Shown here one piece after another: positions 1 through 9,306 of a stretch of DNA of 64,000 nucleotides. Each line of letters opens with the position of its first letter. Positions within the stretch are counted from its first letter, which is position 1. The translations under genes and the position numbers were made by a program. The stretch is from Ferrovibrio sp965278975 (lineage in GTDB: Bacteria > Pseudomonadota > Alphaproteobacteria > Ferrovibrionales > Ferrovibrionaceae). Location of the stretch: NCBI RefSeq assembly GCF_965278975.1, contig NZ_OZ257126.1, forward strand, positions 3,100,001-3,164,000, written 5' to 3'. The notes beneath the pieces were generated by a model. That model was not told where the DNA came from. It saw only the letters and a program-made list of their open reading frames with translations, and made no database searches.

Positions 1-475
1 TTTGGGCCTGCACCTTTGCCGGAATCTGGGCCGGCAATGTCACGGCGGGAGCGATAGCCAGCGCCTGTGGCAGCGCGGGCTTGGTCGCCACTGCTGCGGC
101 GGTCTGTTGGCGCCGTTCAAGCGGCTGCTTGCGGCGGTTCAATTCGGCGAGGCGGCGCTCGGTCTGGGCGCGGCGCTTCATCTCGGCCAGATCGCGGCGG
201 CGCTGCTCGCGCTCGACATTGAGCTGGTTCACCAGCGCATTGGCGTATTGCTGGGTCAATTTTGCTTCCGCAGAGGCATCGGGGTTGAGCGGCAGGGCCG
301 GCTCGTTGCTGCTGTTCGCGACAGCGCGCGGTGCCGAGGCCGTAGCCGCAGGCGGCACGGTATCCTCCAGCGCGCAGGCGGTGGCCAGCGGCGCGAGCAG
401 CACCAGGAGCAGGCGGCAATAGCGGTGCAAGATGATTGTCCCGTAGGGGCGGGCTCCCAGGCGGAACCACGCCAT
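1..475 (-). CDS. Lipoprotein with coiled-coil region, cut by the left window edge
   Basis: This frame stays open from an ATG at 475 to the window edge, so only the N-terminal ~158 residues are visible. The start MAWFRLGARPYGTIILHRYC leads into a hydrophobic stretch ending in LAPLATAC, a good lipobox, so the product is probably lipidated after that Cys. An alternative TTG start at 430 would give a shorter and more typical signal peptide. The mature part has a short Pro/Ala/Ser linker, then a charged region (around RRRDLAEMKRRAQTERRLAE) with strong coiled-coil character, then Ala/Pro-rich sequence. It lies 64 bases downstream of the 540-2036 gene on the same strand and may share its transcript. 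I do not recognise the family, and the C-terminal domain that would decide it is outside the window. Confidence 0.6.
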   Translation of the reverse strand, partial: MAWFRLGARPYGTIILHRYCRLLLVLLAPLATACALEDTVPPAATASAPRAVANSSNEPALPLNPDASAEAKLTQQYANALVNQLNVEREQRRRDLAEMKRRAQTERRLAELNRRKQPLERRQQTAAAVATKPALPQALAIAPAVTLPAQIPAKVQAQ

Positions 476-539
476 AACTTCGGTTTGAAGTCTAATATTG
501 TGCAGTGCGAAAGGCAGGTAAAATTGCCATAAAACGGCG

Positions 540-2036
540 TCACTTTTCCGCCAGTTGCATGGCACTGGCGTGAGGCACGCTGTGTCCCGTGCCGCTGACC
601 AGGCCGGGCGTTTCCACCAGGCCGGCAACGGCCTTGCCCACCAGATAGGTAAAGCCTGCGGCAGTGCCCATGGTAACGTCTTCCTGGCCGTCGACATCGG
701 TCAAGACGCTTTCGAGATTGTGCAGGTGTGCCCGCTTGGTGAAGGTGCTCAGCGCGGCATGGCGCCGGGCAGGATCGATGTCACCGAAGGCCAGGCTGGT
801 GGAGAAAGCATGGCAGCCGGTTTCGCAATAAAGATCGACAAGCCGGAAATCGGTCGCCACATGCAGAATACGGGTGGAGCCGAAGGGTTGTAGATAGGCC
901 AGGATCTCGGCCACCCGGCTGCTCGGCGTGCCGGCCGGGATGTCGCGCAAGGCGAAGCCGAGATACTTGGCTACGGCCGCCGGGATTTCGCGCAGGCGGG
1001 CGAAATAGACCTCGCGATGGCGGGAGCCAGCCAGAGTGTCGAAACCCACATTGGCCACAACGATGCCCCGGCCGCCATTGTTCAGCATGCGGTGCAGGCC
1101 GAGCAAACTGGAGGTCAGTACATAGCGATCAATCTGGAACGGCAGTTCCTCGGCGCCTTCCACCAGCGGATCATTCACCAGATGCGCCAGTTGATGGCTT
1201 GGCTCGTGAATGGCGCAGGCCATGTATGGCGAAAACGAGTGTCGCTTGATGCTGTAGGCGGGATAGAAGCCTGCGCGACATTCCTTGAGAAAGGCGGCCA
1301 GGGTCTTTTGCTGGAATAGGCCGAGCAGTGGCTGGTCGAGATCGGCAAGATCGGGGCCGGCGCCGGTCACCACCGGGGCAGACCTTGCCGCCGGCTGATC
1401 GCTGGTGAGGGATGGGGCGGGTTCGTTGTCGAACAGGAGCACATCGCCGGGCATCGGACTCGCCGCCCGCGGATGCAGGGCCTCGGCCTCTGCCATGTCG
1501 CGCACATACTGCACCAGTTCGGGTAGGCTATGAATCTTCTCCAGGATGATGCCGCGATCCACTTCGGCCACAGCCGACAGAACAGTGATGCCGCTGCCCG
1601 GCGGTACTTCCCCCAGTACCAGCCTTTCGATCTCGTCGGCGATCACCTTGGCCTTGAAGCCGGCGGCGCGGCGGTCCAGCCGGGTGAACAATATCAGGTA
1701 GGTATCACTGTTGACCCGGTAATGAACATCGGTGATGTCCAACCGCCGGCGCAGTACATTATCGACGATATTCGACACACGGTCGGCGCTGGCCGTCCAG
1801 GCCTCGCCCAGCTTCTGCTTCAGTCCATCCAGACCGATAAGCTGCATGGTGCCGGCTGGCACTTTTACACTGGCTGGCTTGGCCTGCTGCACTTCCACAT
1901 TTGCTGGAGCGGTCACCCCCGGCCGTGGCGGCAGGCGGGTTGGCTGCGCAGCGGCCCGGTCTGCCAGCGCATCATCCTCGCCGAACAGCATTTCGCCCAG
2001 GCGATCGAGTAGGGATTTCTGGTCTGAATGACTCAT
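540..2036 (-). CDS. Conserved protein of unknown function, possibly degenerate GGDEF-EAL-like
   Basis: A 498-aa soluble protein with no signal peptide or membrane segment. Residues ~60-170 hold a module ending RVNSDTYLILFTRLDRRAAG, which resembles the region around a GGDEF half-site ('R-GGDEF-ill') but lacks the GGDEF residues. After a linker rich in Pro, Ala and Asp (~190-235), residues ~245-470 have the spacing of an EAL-type fold (FYPAYSIKRHSFSPYMACAI, then IVVANVGFDTLAG, then ILHVATDFRLVDLY), again without EAL, DDFG or other catalytic signatures. That reading is inference from sequence pattern only. If right, it would be a non-catalytic c-di-GMP-type or scaffold protein. The start is ATG at 2036; the truncated lipoprotein follows on the same strand. 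Confidence 0.7.
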   Translation of the reverse strand: MSHSDQKSLLDRLGEMLFGEDDALADRAAAQPTRLPPRPGVTAPANVEVQQAKPASVKVPAGTMQLIGLDGLKQKLGEAWTASADRVSNIVDNVLRRRLDITDVHYRVNSDTYLILFTRLDRRAAGFKAKVIADEIERLVLGEVPPGSGITVLSAVAEVDRGIILEKIHSLPELVQYVRDMAEAEALHPRAASPMPGDVLLFDNEPAPSLTSDQPAARSAPVVTGAGPDLADLDQPLLGLFQQKTLAAFLKECRAGFYPAYSIKRHSFSPYMACAIHEPSHQLAHLVNDPLVEGAEELPFQIDRYVLTSSLLGLHRMLNNGGRGIVVANVGFDTLAGSRHREVYFARLREIPAAVAKYLGFALRDIPAGTPSSRVAEILAYLQPFGSTRILHVATDFRLVDLYCETGCHAFSTSLAFGDIDPARRHAALSTFTKRAHLHNLESVLTDVDGQEDVTMGTAAGFTYLVGKAVAGLVETPGLVSGTGHSVPHASAMQLAEK

Positions 2037-2164
2037 TTGGCTGACTATGACCCTTGGATCATGGTCAGCCTATACCGAGTTTATGCAACCACCAGTGCCA
2101 ATACACGCGTATTAGCGAAATTTAGCAGTTATAACCCGGTGAAATTGGCCGTATCAGCAGGAAA

Positions 2165-2626
2165 TCACAGTATTGTCGGGTTCGGCGCGTCGCCGTAGAC
2201 CGCCTTCGGGTCGAAGGTCTTTTCCTTCTCCTCGAAGGTCAGCGCCACCGGGGCTTCACCATTCCCAGTGGGCACCGAGCGGTAGAAGCAGGAGCGGTAG
2301 CCGACATGGCAGCTGGCATCGCCCGGGATGCGCACGCGCAGCCACACGGCATCCTGGTCATCATCAATGCGCAGTTCCACCACCTGCTGCACCAAGCCGG
2401 AAGTGGCGCCCTTGTGCCACAGCACCTTGCGGCTGCGGCTGTAGTAATGCGCCTCGCCGGTGGCGATGGTGCGCTTCAGGGCTTCCTCGTTCATGTAGCC
2501 GAGCATCAGCACCTCGCCGGTATCGGCGGCGGTGGTGACGCAGGGCAGCAAGCCCTCGGCGTCGAATTTGGGGGCCAGTTCGTTGCCCTCTTCGACCTGC
2601 TCGATGCTGATGCGCTTGGCAAACAC
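2165..2626 (-). CDS. hisI: Phosphoribosyl-AMP cyclohydrolase HisI
   Basis: Catalyses the third step of histidine synthesis, opening the adenine ring of phosphoribosyl-AMP. The 153-aa length fits the stand-alone HisI found in Alphaproteobacteria (no HisE fusion). Family signatures are clear: LPCVTTAADTGEVLMLGYMN, the YYSRSRKVLWHKGATSG block, and the metal-binding CHVGYRSCFYR. I take the GTG at 2626 as start because AGGAGAG lies six bases upstream and the family begins here; the frame stays open much further upstream but with no similarity. No other his gene is next to it, as is common for hisI in this class. It diverges from the NifU-like gene at 2742. Confidence 0.95.
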   Translation of the reverse strand: MFAKRISIEQVEEGNELAPKFDAEGLLPCVTTAADTGEVLMLGYMNEEALKRTIATGEAHYYSRSRKVLWHKGATSGLVQQVVELRIDDDQDAVWLRVRIPGDASCHVGYRSCFYRSVPTGNGEAPVALTFEEKEKTFDPKAVYGDAPNPTIL

Positions 2627-2741
2627 GGTTCTCTCTCCTGACGGATGTCCAGGACCAGTTGTCCTGGGGAATTGGGCCGTTATATATCGTTCAGACCCCC
2701 GGTGTTCAACCCGCACCCCAGGAAGGGTTCCGGACCGCCCC

Positions 2742-3197
2742 ATGCTGAATGCCCTGTATAACGAGAAAATCCTTGGATTCGCGGCACATATCGGCCAGAC
2801 CGAGCGCCTGCCCGAACCCGATGCCACGGTGACCCAGCAAAGCCCGCTCTGTGGCAGCCGCATCACCGTGGACCTCAAGATGGAGGGCGACCGGGTGGTC
2901 GGCTACGGCCAGCTGGTGCGGGCCTGCGCCCTGGGCCAGGCTTCGGCCTCGATTTTCGGCCAGCATGTGGTGGGCCAGGATGCCGCCACACTGCGCCAGT
3001 TGTTGGCGCGGATGCGGGCGATGCTGAAAGAGGGCGGCCCGGCCCCGGACGCCGAATTCGCCGGTGGCGAATTCGCCGACCTGGAAGTGCTCACCCCGGT
3101 GCGTGATCACAAGGCGCGCCACAATGCCGTGCTGCTGCCTTTCGAAGCCACCGTGAAGGCCATCGACCAGATCGAGGCCCGGCGCCAGGCTGGCTGA
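2742..3197 (+). CDS. IscU/NifU-like iron-sulfur scaffold protein, variant ligand set
   Basis: A 151-aa protein of the NifU N-terminal (IscU-like) family, expected to hold or hand on Fe-S clusters in the cytoplasm. Cys37 (SPLCGSRI) and Cys62 (RACALGQAS) match the first two IscU cluster ligands. The usual Asp after Cys-Gly is Ser39, and the third ligand Cys is replaced by Asn128 in KARHNAVLLPFEAT. The family's ordinary three-Cys site is therefore incomplete, which suggests a transfer, regulatory or degenerate role rather than a standard scaffold. It is convergent with a SufE gene at 3285-3707, and a REP-like palindrome lies between them. Confidence 0.85.
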   Translation: MLNALYNEKILGFAAHIGQTERLPEPDATVTQQSPLCGSRITVDLKMEGDRVVGYGQLVRACALGQASASIFGQHVVGQDAATLRQLLARMRAMLKEGGPAPDAEFAGGEFADLEVLTPVRDHKARHNAVLLPFEATVKAIDQIEARRQAG

Positions 3198-3202
3198 TCC
3201 TG

Positions 3203-3278
3203 CGGGAGATGCCCGGGTCGAGCCCGGGCATGACGATTTGGTTGATCGTCACCCGAGGACTTGATCCGCGGGTCTGGT
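3203..3278. repeat. REP-like paired palindrome between convergent genes
   Basis: The segment holds a tight hairpin, GCCCGGG-tcgag-CCCGGGC followed by ATGACGAT, then GATCGTCACCCG and a second, weaker palindrome ending CGCGGGT. The GACGAT/GATCGTC boundary makes the two units face each other. The layout (GTCAT-type flank, GC-rich hairpin, inverted second copy) matches the elements at 35128 and 43711. It probably also stops transcription from both sides. Confidence 0.6.
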
Positions 3279-3284
3279 GCCGCT

Positions 3285-3707
3285 TTAGGCCGCTGCCCTG
3301 GCGACGGTCTGGATCAGGTTGATCATGCCCTTGAGGCCGTTGATGCGGTTGGAGGTGATGTTCTCCCACACGCCGATGCGCTCAAGGAAATCCGGCGGGT
3401 TGTCGATGATCTCGCGCGGCGTGCGGCCGGAATAGACCTTGAGCAGCAGCGCGATCAGGCCGGCGACGATCTCGCTTTCGCTGCTGGCCTGGTAATAGAC
3501 ATGGCCGTCGCGTGCTGCGCCATGCAGCCAGGCGCGGTTGATGCAGCCTTTCACGCGCCATTCATCGGTGCGCAGGTCGTCCGGGTAGGGCGGCAGTGCG
3601 CGGCCGAGATCGATCAGGTAGCGGTAGCGGTCCATCCAGTCGTCGAACAGCGAGAAGTCGTCGACGATTTCTTCCTGCGCCGCCTTGATGTCAGGCATTT
3701 CCGACAT
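3285..3707 (-). CDS. SufE-family cysteine desulfuration protein
   Basis: SufE takes persulfide sulfur from the cysteine desulfurase SufS and passes it to the SUF Fe-S scaffold. The 140-aa product has the family layout: N-terminal helical IVDDFSLFDDWMDRYRYLID, the ALPPYP turn, and the sulfur-accepting Cys55 in VKGCINRAWL (family: V-GC-S-VWL). I chose the ATG at 3707 (MSEMPDIK) because it matches family N-termini; a frame-open start at 3749 would overlap cysS. The cysS stop codon is just upstream (3709-3711), so the two genes are almost certainly co-transcribed. No sufBCDS genes are in the window. Confidence 0.92.
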   Translation of the reverse strand: MSEMPDIKAAQEEIVDDFSLFDDWMDRYRYLIDLGRALPPYPDDLRTDEWRVKGCINRAWLHGAARDGHVYYQASSESEIVAGLIALLLKVYSGRTPREIIDNPPDFLERIGVWENITSNRINGLKGMINLIQTVARAAA

Positions 3708-3708
3708 T

Positions 3709-5091
<1,383 letters not shown>

Positions 5092-5141
5092 GGCCCCGGA
5101 ATATAGGGCTATGGCGTGCCAGTGCAACTATCCAGCCGCCA

Positions 5142-5182
5142 GCTTACCGCAGGTAATTGACCCCTGCTTACCGCAGGTAATT
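5142..5182. repeat. 24-bp tandem duplication of the flgL 3' end
   Basis: The 17-mer GCTTACCGCAGGTAATT occurs at 5142-5158 and again at 5166-5182, a period of 24 bp (eight codons). On the minus strand this reads as the last flgL codons for N-Y-L-R-stop, three codons, then the same N-Y-L-R-stop in the same frame. It is a recent local duplication that includes the stop codon. Confidence 0.85.
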
Positions 5183-6208
5183 AACCAGCGAGAGCTGCAG
5201 GGTGTCGCGCGTGATGGTGTAGGTGGCTTCCAGCGAGGTCTGCAACGCCTTGATCAGGGTGGCGGTCTCGGCCGGGTCGGCATCCTCGATGCTGCCGATG
5301 CGGGTTTTCAGCACATCAAGCGAACGGTCATGGCGGGCCTGCAATTCGCCCAGGCGCTGCTCGGTATGGCCGTTGGTCGAGGCCGTGGTCTTCAGGCTCT
5401 GCAGCGAGGTGCGCAGCGAGGCCAGGGCATCATCCACGCGCTGGGCATAGAGCACCGGGTCCGAGATATCCTGGATCGCCGAGCGGAACCGGGTCAGCGA
5501 GTCAACGAGCTGCTGGATGCCGGGATCGGTGGCGCTGATGCCATACTGCACCCGCTCGTTGTCGTCGGCATAGACCGAGATGAAGTTATCTTCCGGTGCG
5601 CCGTTGGTGCCGGTCGTGTCGAAATAGTAGTTGTCCAGTTCGTCGGTGTTGGTGACGTTGAGCCATAGCGGCTGGCCGCCCACGCCGCTGCCTTCGTTCG
5701 ACACCGTGAGCGCCGGCGGCACGGCACCGGCCGGGCTGTCGGCGACAACGTTGGAAAGCGGTGCCAGCACCGGATTGGTGCCATAGTTGCGCCCGGCGAA
5801 CAGGTAGCGCTCGCTGTCCTTGGTCTGCAGGAAGGTGCCGACGCGATCGAGCAGCACGTTGACCTGCGCCGTCGGTGCCGAAGTCGTGGCGAAGAACGAG
5901 TCGCGGTTCTTGATCATCAGATCCTGCGCCTCGGTCGCCACGTCGATCAGCTGCTCCATGGTAATGGAATAGAGCCGCACGCGGTTCTGCGCCGTGGTGA
6001 TGGCGCTCTTGTAGGAATTGGCGGTCTGCAATTCCGCCTTGAGGTCGCCGAGTTCCTGGGCGCGTGTCGACACGCCCACCAAGCCGCCGAGGATGCGGCC
6101 AGAGGAGAGCTGCGACTGCTGATTGGTCAGCTGCTGGTTCAGGTTCCGAATCAGGCGCGTCTGGTCAAGGATGCGGGCGAACTGGGTGGAGCCGGTGATC
6201 GCGACCAT
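5168..6208 (-). CDS. flgL: Flagellar hook-associated protein FlgL (HAP3)
   Basis: FlgL joins FlgK to the flagellin filament outside the cell. The 346-aa product has the flagellin-type N-terminus (QTRLIRNLNQQLTNQQSQLSSG) and a flagellin-like C-terminal helix (SLEATYTITRDTLQLSLVNYLR) with a variable centre, as expected for a HAP3 exported by the flagellar type III system (no signal peptide). It is the third gene of flgE-flgK-flgL, two bases after flgK. Its last codons plus stop are duplicated in tandem just downstream, so the present stop makes a protein eight residues shorter than read-through would. Confidence 0.9.
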   Translation of the reverse strand: MVAITGSTQFARILDQTRLIRNLNQQLTNQQSQLSSGRILGGLVGVSTRAQELGDLKAELQTANSYKSAITTAQNRVRLYSITMEQLIDVATEAQDLMIKNRDSFFATTSAPTAQVNVLLDRVGTFLQTKDSERYLFAGRNYGTNPVLAPLSNVVADSPAGAVPPALTVSNEGSGVGGQPLWLNVTNTDELDNYYFDTTGTNGAPEDNFISVYADDNERVQYGISATDPGIQQLVDSLTRFRSAIQDISDPVLYAQRVDDALASLRTSLQSLKTTASTNGHTEQRLGELQARHDRSLDVLKTRIGSIEDADPAETATLIKALQTSLEATYTITRDTLQLSLVNYLR

Positions 6209-6210
6209 GA

Positions 6211-7665
6211 TTACCTCCCGATATTGACCAGCGTGTCGAACATCTGGGTGATGTTGTTCAGCACGTTGGCCATTGCGGCATAATTGTTTTGCAGGATCTG
6301 CAGATTGGCGAGTTCGGTGTCGATATCGACGCCGGTGAGGTTGCGCAGCTTCTGATCCATCGTGTGCTGGATCTGCTCGGCGCTGTCGGCATTCTGTGCG
6401 TTCACATCGGCGTTGCGCGCGTGATAGGCCAGCACGTTGTCAACCAGGCCGAAGATGGTGAGGTTGCCGGTCGTCAGGCCATTGCCCTCGGCGCCAAGGC
6501 GGTTGATGTCGGTAGCGGTGATCTGGGTGTTGCGCATCGCCTGCTGCACATCGCCGGCCGCCAGCACTTTCAGGCTTTCGGTGCCGTTCAGCAGGTTCGG
6601 GTTCACCGCGATGCCCTGGGCTTCCTCGCTGGTCAGGCCGCCGAAGGTGAAGAAGTCTGTGCCTTCCGGCGGCACCGGTGCCGGGATGGCGGCTTCGGCG
6701 GCGTTGTAGGCGTTGTTGACGATGGTCACCAGGTTGTAGGCGATCGAGTCGAGCTGGTTCACATATTTGGCCAGCGTGCCGAGATTGGGGTCGCTGGAGC
6801 CGACCGCCGCCGTGCTGGGATCGAGATAATCCAGCGCGGCGCGGATCGAACCATTGAGGAAACCGCCATTCAGCGACGTGGTGGCACCCTGATAGGTGAT
6901 GGTGCCGGCCGAGCCGGTGGAAGAGGGGGTGTAGGTGAATTGCTGCGCGATGGTGCCGGTGATCTGCACGCCGGCTTCGGTGTAGACCGTCATTTCACCA
7001 CGGTCGTTGGTCAACGTGCGGATGCTGACCAGTTCAGCGATGCGGGCCACTTCCTTGTCGCGCAGATCTTCCAGGTCGCCGGTCGGCTGGCCCGAGCCGA
7101 GCGTCGAAGCGATCTGCACGTTCAGCTTCTGGATCTGCACGGAAGCATCGTTCAGCGTGTTGATCGAGGTCTGCACCGCATCATCGGCACGGGTGCGGAG
7201 TTGGGTCTGCTTGGCATTGAGCTGGTTGATGCGCACGGCCACATCCTGGCCACGGCGGATCACCTCGTTGGCGAGGTCGGAGTTTTCCGGATTGGCTTCC
7301 AGGTTCTTCCAGGCTTCCTCGAACTGCGACAGCAAACGGGCCAGCGCCGGCTGGTCGCCGGTGGTGACGGTGGCGTCGAGGATTTCCGCCAGGTCGGCGG
7401 TCAGTGTTTTCTGGGTCGAGGTGCGGCCGTAATCGGCCTGGGCGGAATAGAGATCCTGCTGCACCTCGGGCGCCGCGATGCGGCTGATCTGCGCGATCAG
7501 CGGCGAACCGGGCAGGCCGTCGATGGCCGGCGTCGTCAGCGTCGCCACCTTGCGGGTGTAGTCCGGGTTCTGCGCGTTGGCAACGTTGGCCGACAGCAGA
7601 CGGGTCTGCTGCTGCAGGGTGCCAAGAGCGGCGACAGAAGAGGACAGGGCGGCGGTGAGCGACAT
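6211..7665 (-). CDS. flgK: Flagellar hook-associated protein FlgK (HAP1)
   Basis: FlgK is the first junction protein between hook and filament. The 484-aa product begins MSLTAALSSSVAALGTLQQQ and carries the rod/hook signature SANVANAQNPDYTRKV (~residues 25-40). Its C-terminal helix has DTELANLQILQNNYAAMANV, the typical flg C-terminal coiled coil. The middle domains are shorter than in enteric FlgK (~550 aa), as is usual in Alphaproteobacteria. It sits between flgE (55-base gap) and flgL (2-base gap) and should be co-expressed from the sigma-54 promoter before flgE. Confidence 0.93.
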   Translation of the reverse strand: MSLTAALSSSVAALGTLQQQTRLLSANVANAQNPDYTRKVATLTTPAIDGLPGSPLIAQISRIAAPEVQQDLYSAQADYGRTSTQKTLTADLAEILDATVTTGDQPALARLLSQFEEAWKNLEANPENSDLANEVIRRGQDVAVRINQLNAKQTQLRTRADDAVQTSINTLNDASVQIQKLNVQIASTLGSGQPTGDLEDLRDKEVARIAELVSIRTLTNDRGEMTVYTEAGVQITGTIAQQFTYTPSSTGSAGTITYQGATTSLNGGFLNGSIRAALDYLDPSTAAVGSSDPNLGTLAKYVNQLDSIAYNLVTIVNNAYNAAEAAIPAPVPPEGTDFFTFGGLTSEEAQGIAVNPNLLNGTESLKVLAAGDVQQAMRNTQITATDINRLGAEGNGLTTGNLTIFGLVDNVLAYHARNADVNAQNADSAEQIQHTMDQKLRNLTGVDIDTELANLQILQNNYAAMANVLNNITQMFDTLVNIGR

Positions 7666-7720
7666 GGTGAAAATCCTTCCTTAGCCGGGCGGCCCGTTCT
7701 GGGCCGCCCCGGGCGCGGGA

Positions 7721-9070
7721 TTAGCGGCGGATATTGATCGTTTCTTGCAGCAATTCGTCGGCCACCGTGATCAGGCGGGCATTGGCCGAGTAGGCGCGCT
7801 GGGCAACGATCATCTTGGAGAATTCCTCCGCGATATCGACGTTGGACTGTTCGATGGCGGCGGAGACCAGGCTGCCGACGCCGGAACCGCCCACCTGGGT
7901 CAGCACCGGCGAACCGGAACCGGGGGTTTCGAGGAAGGCGTTGCCATCCACGCGGTCAAGCTCGGTCGGATCGCGGAACTTGGCGAGCTGAAGCTGGTAG
8001 AAGGGCTTCACGTTGCCGTTGTCGAAGGTCACCGAGACCTGGCCGTTATTGTCGATCGCCAGGCTCTTGAAGTTGCCGCGCGGCACGCCGTTCTGGCTGA
8101 AGTCGTTCAGGCTCAGGGTGGTGCCGGCGAACTGCGTGGTGCCGATGGTTTCGCCATAGGAACCGAAGTCGATGGCAACCGCCTGGGCGCCGGAGCCGAA
8201 ATCCATCGCCAGGGTGAAGTTGGCGTTGTCGCCCACGGCGGCCGGGGCCACCAGGGTGATGTTGCCGTCAGCGGTGGTCATGTCGGAGATGGTGCCGGGC
8301 GTGACCGTGGTGGCGCCGATGGTGCCGCCGAAAGTCACGGTGATCGGGCCGTAGGTCGCCGGCGTCGAGTTGACGGCGTTGACGGTCAGGTCCCAGCTGT
8401 TGTTGGCGGTGCGGGTCCAGTCCAGTTCCAGCGTCTGGGCATTGCCGAGCGCGTCGAACACCTGGATCGAGCTGGTCGGAAGGTTGGCCGGCAGCGCGCC
8501 CGTGGCATCCAGCACGTTGGAAGGCAGGTTGGCCGAGTATTCCACCGAGGTGGTGGCCACCGGGCTGTCGAGCAGGTTGGAGACGCGCACCTCGGTCGGC
8601 GTCGCGGACGTGGTCAGCGCGCCGGTGGTGGGATCTTCGGTGATGGCGAAGCCGCGCAGGAAGTAGCCCGAGGAATTGACCAGGTAGCCATCCTCGTTCT
8701 GGATGAAGTCACCCACGCGGGTGAAGTAGGAGGTGGTTTCGAAGGTCGGCAGGCCGGTATTCGCGTCGATGCCGGTTTTCTTCGATACCGGGATGAAGCC
8801 CTGGCCGGAGACCGCCACGGAGGTGGTGGAATTCACCTGCTGGATGGCGCCCTGGGCGTTGTTGGCGAAGAACGGCGAGTTCAGCGCGCCGCCCGGCGAG
8901 TGGGTGTTGGCCTGGGCGGAGGACTGGGTGACCAGCGTGGCGAAGCGCGATTCCACCTTCTTGTAGCCGTTGGTGGTCGCGTTGGCGACGTTGTCGGAGA
9001 TGAAGCCAATCGCGGTCGACTGGCCGTTCAGGCCGGTAATCGCGGTTTGCAAAGCGCCACTGATCGTCAT
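7721..9070 (-). CDS. flgE: Flagellar hook protein FlgE
   Basis: The structural subunit of the hook, the universal joint of the flagellum. The 449-aa protein has the N-terminal flg_bb_rod motif (GFISDNVANATTNGYKKVES), the FlgE-type D1 segment with GQGFIPVSKK, a central Thr/Gly/Ala-rich FlgE D2 region with repeated beta-strand sequence (~180-310), the FDNGNVKPFYQLQLAKF block, and the C-terminal NVDIAEEFSKMIVAQRAYSA motif. The length and D2 region favour FlgE over FlgF or FlgG. A GGAGG ribosome site lies at 9076-9080 and a sigma-54 promoter at 9112-9129. It leads the flgE-flgK-flgL operon. Confidence 0.93.
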   Translation of the reverse strand: MTISGALQTAITGLNGQSTAIGFISDNVANATTNGYKKVESRFATLVTQSSAQANTHSPGGALNSPFFANNAQGAIQQVNSTTSVAVSGQGFIPVSKKTGIDANTGLPTFETTSYFTRVGDFIQNEDGYLVNSSGYFLRGFAITEDPTTGALTTSATPTEVRVSNLLDSPVATTSVEYSANLPSNVLDATGALPANLPTSSIQVFDALGNAQTLELDWTRTANNSWDLTVNAVNSTPATYGPITVTFGGTIGATTVTPGTISDMTTADGNITLVAPAAVGDNANFTLAMDFGSGAQAVAIDFGSYGETIGTTQFAGTTLSLNDFSQNGVPRGNFKSLAIDNNGQVSVTFDNGNVKPFYQLQLAKFRDPTELDRVDGNAFLETPGSGSPVLTQVGGSGVGSLVSAAIEQSNVDIAEEFSKMIVAQRAYSANARLITVADELLQETINIRR

Positions 9071-9111
9071 TGTTGCCTCCAGGCAGCGGGTAGTACGGTT
9101 TGGCCTAGTAA

Positions 9112-9129
9112 TAGCAAGCCCCGTGCCAA
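9112..9129 (-). promoter_or_regulatory. Sigma-54 (RpoN) promoter of the flgEKL operon
   Basis: On the minus strand the sequence TTGGCACGGGGCTTGCTA matches the RpoN consensus TGGCACG-N4-TTGCW at every conserved base, with the -24 GG and -12 GC elements correctly spaced. The predicted start site is about 30 bases before the flgE ATG at 9070. Hook genes under RpoN and an FlbD-type activator are well known in Alphaproteobacteria. Confidence 0.88.
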
Positions 9130-9244
9130 GCCATTTTTATGGCTCAATATGTTGATTTTACTTAATATTTTTCGCGGAGCCGGCTAGGCAGAATTTGCCG
9201 CGCGGCAGGCCGCCGGGAGGCCACGGCAGGTTTTGCCGGGCATG

Positions 9245-9273
9245 AAAAAAGCCGCCGGCAGGGCGCCGGCGGC
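9245..9273 (-). terminator. Intrinsic terminator after the DUF4167 gene
   Basis: Read on the minus strand, a 9-bp perfect GC stem (GCCGCCGGC / GCCGGCGGC, 5-base loop) is followed directly by six T residues. It lies ~35 bases past the DUF4167 stop codon and insulates the flgE promoter from the upstream operon. Confidence 0.9.
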
Positions 9274-9306
9274 TTTCATGGACTCTATATACGCGTGCCG
9301 TCGGGC

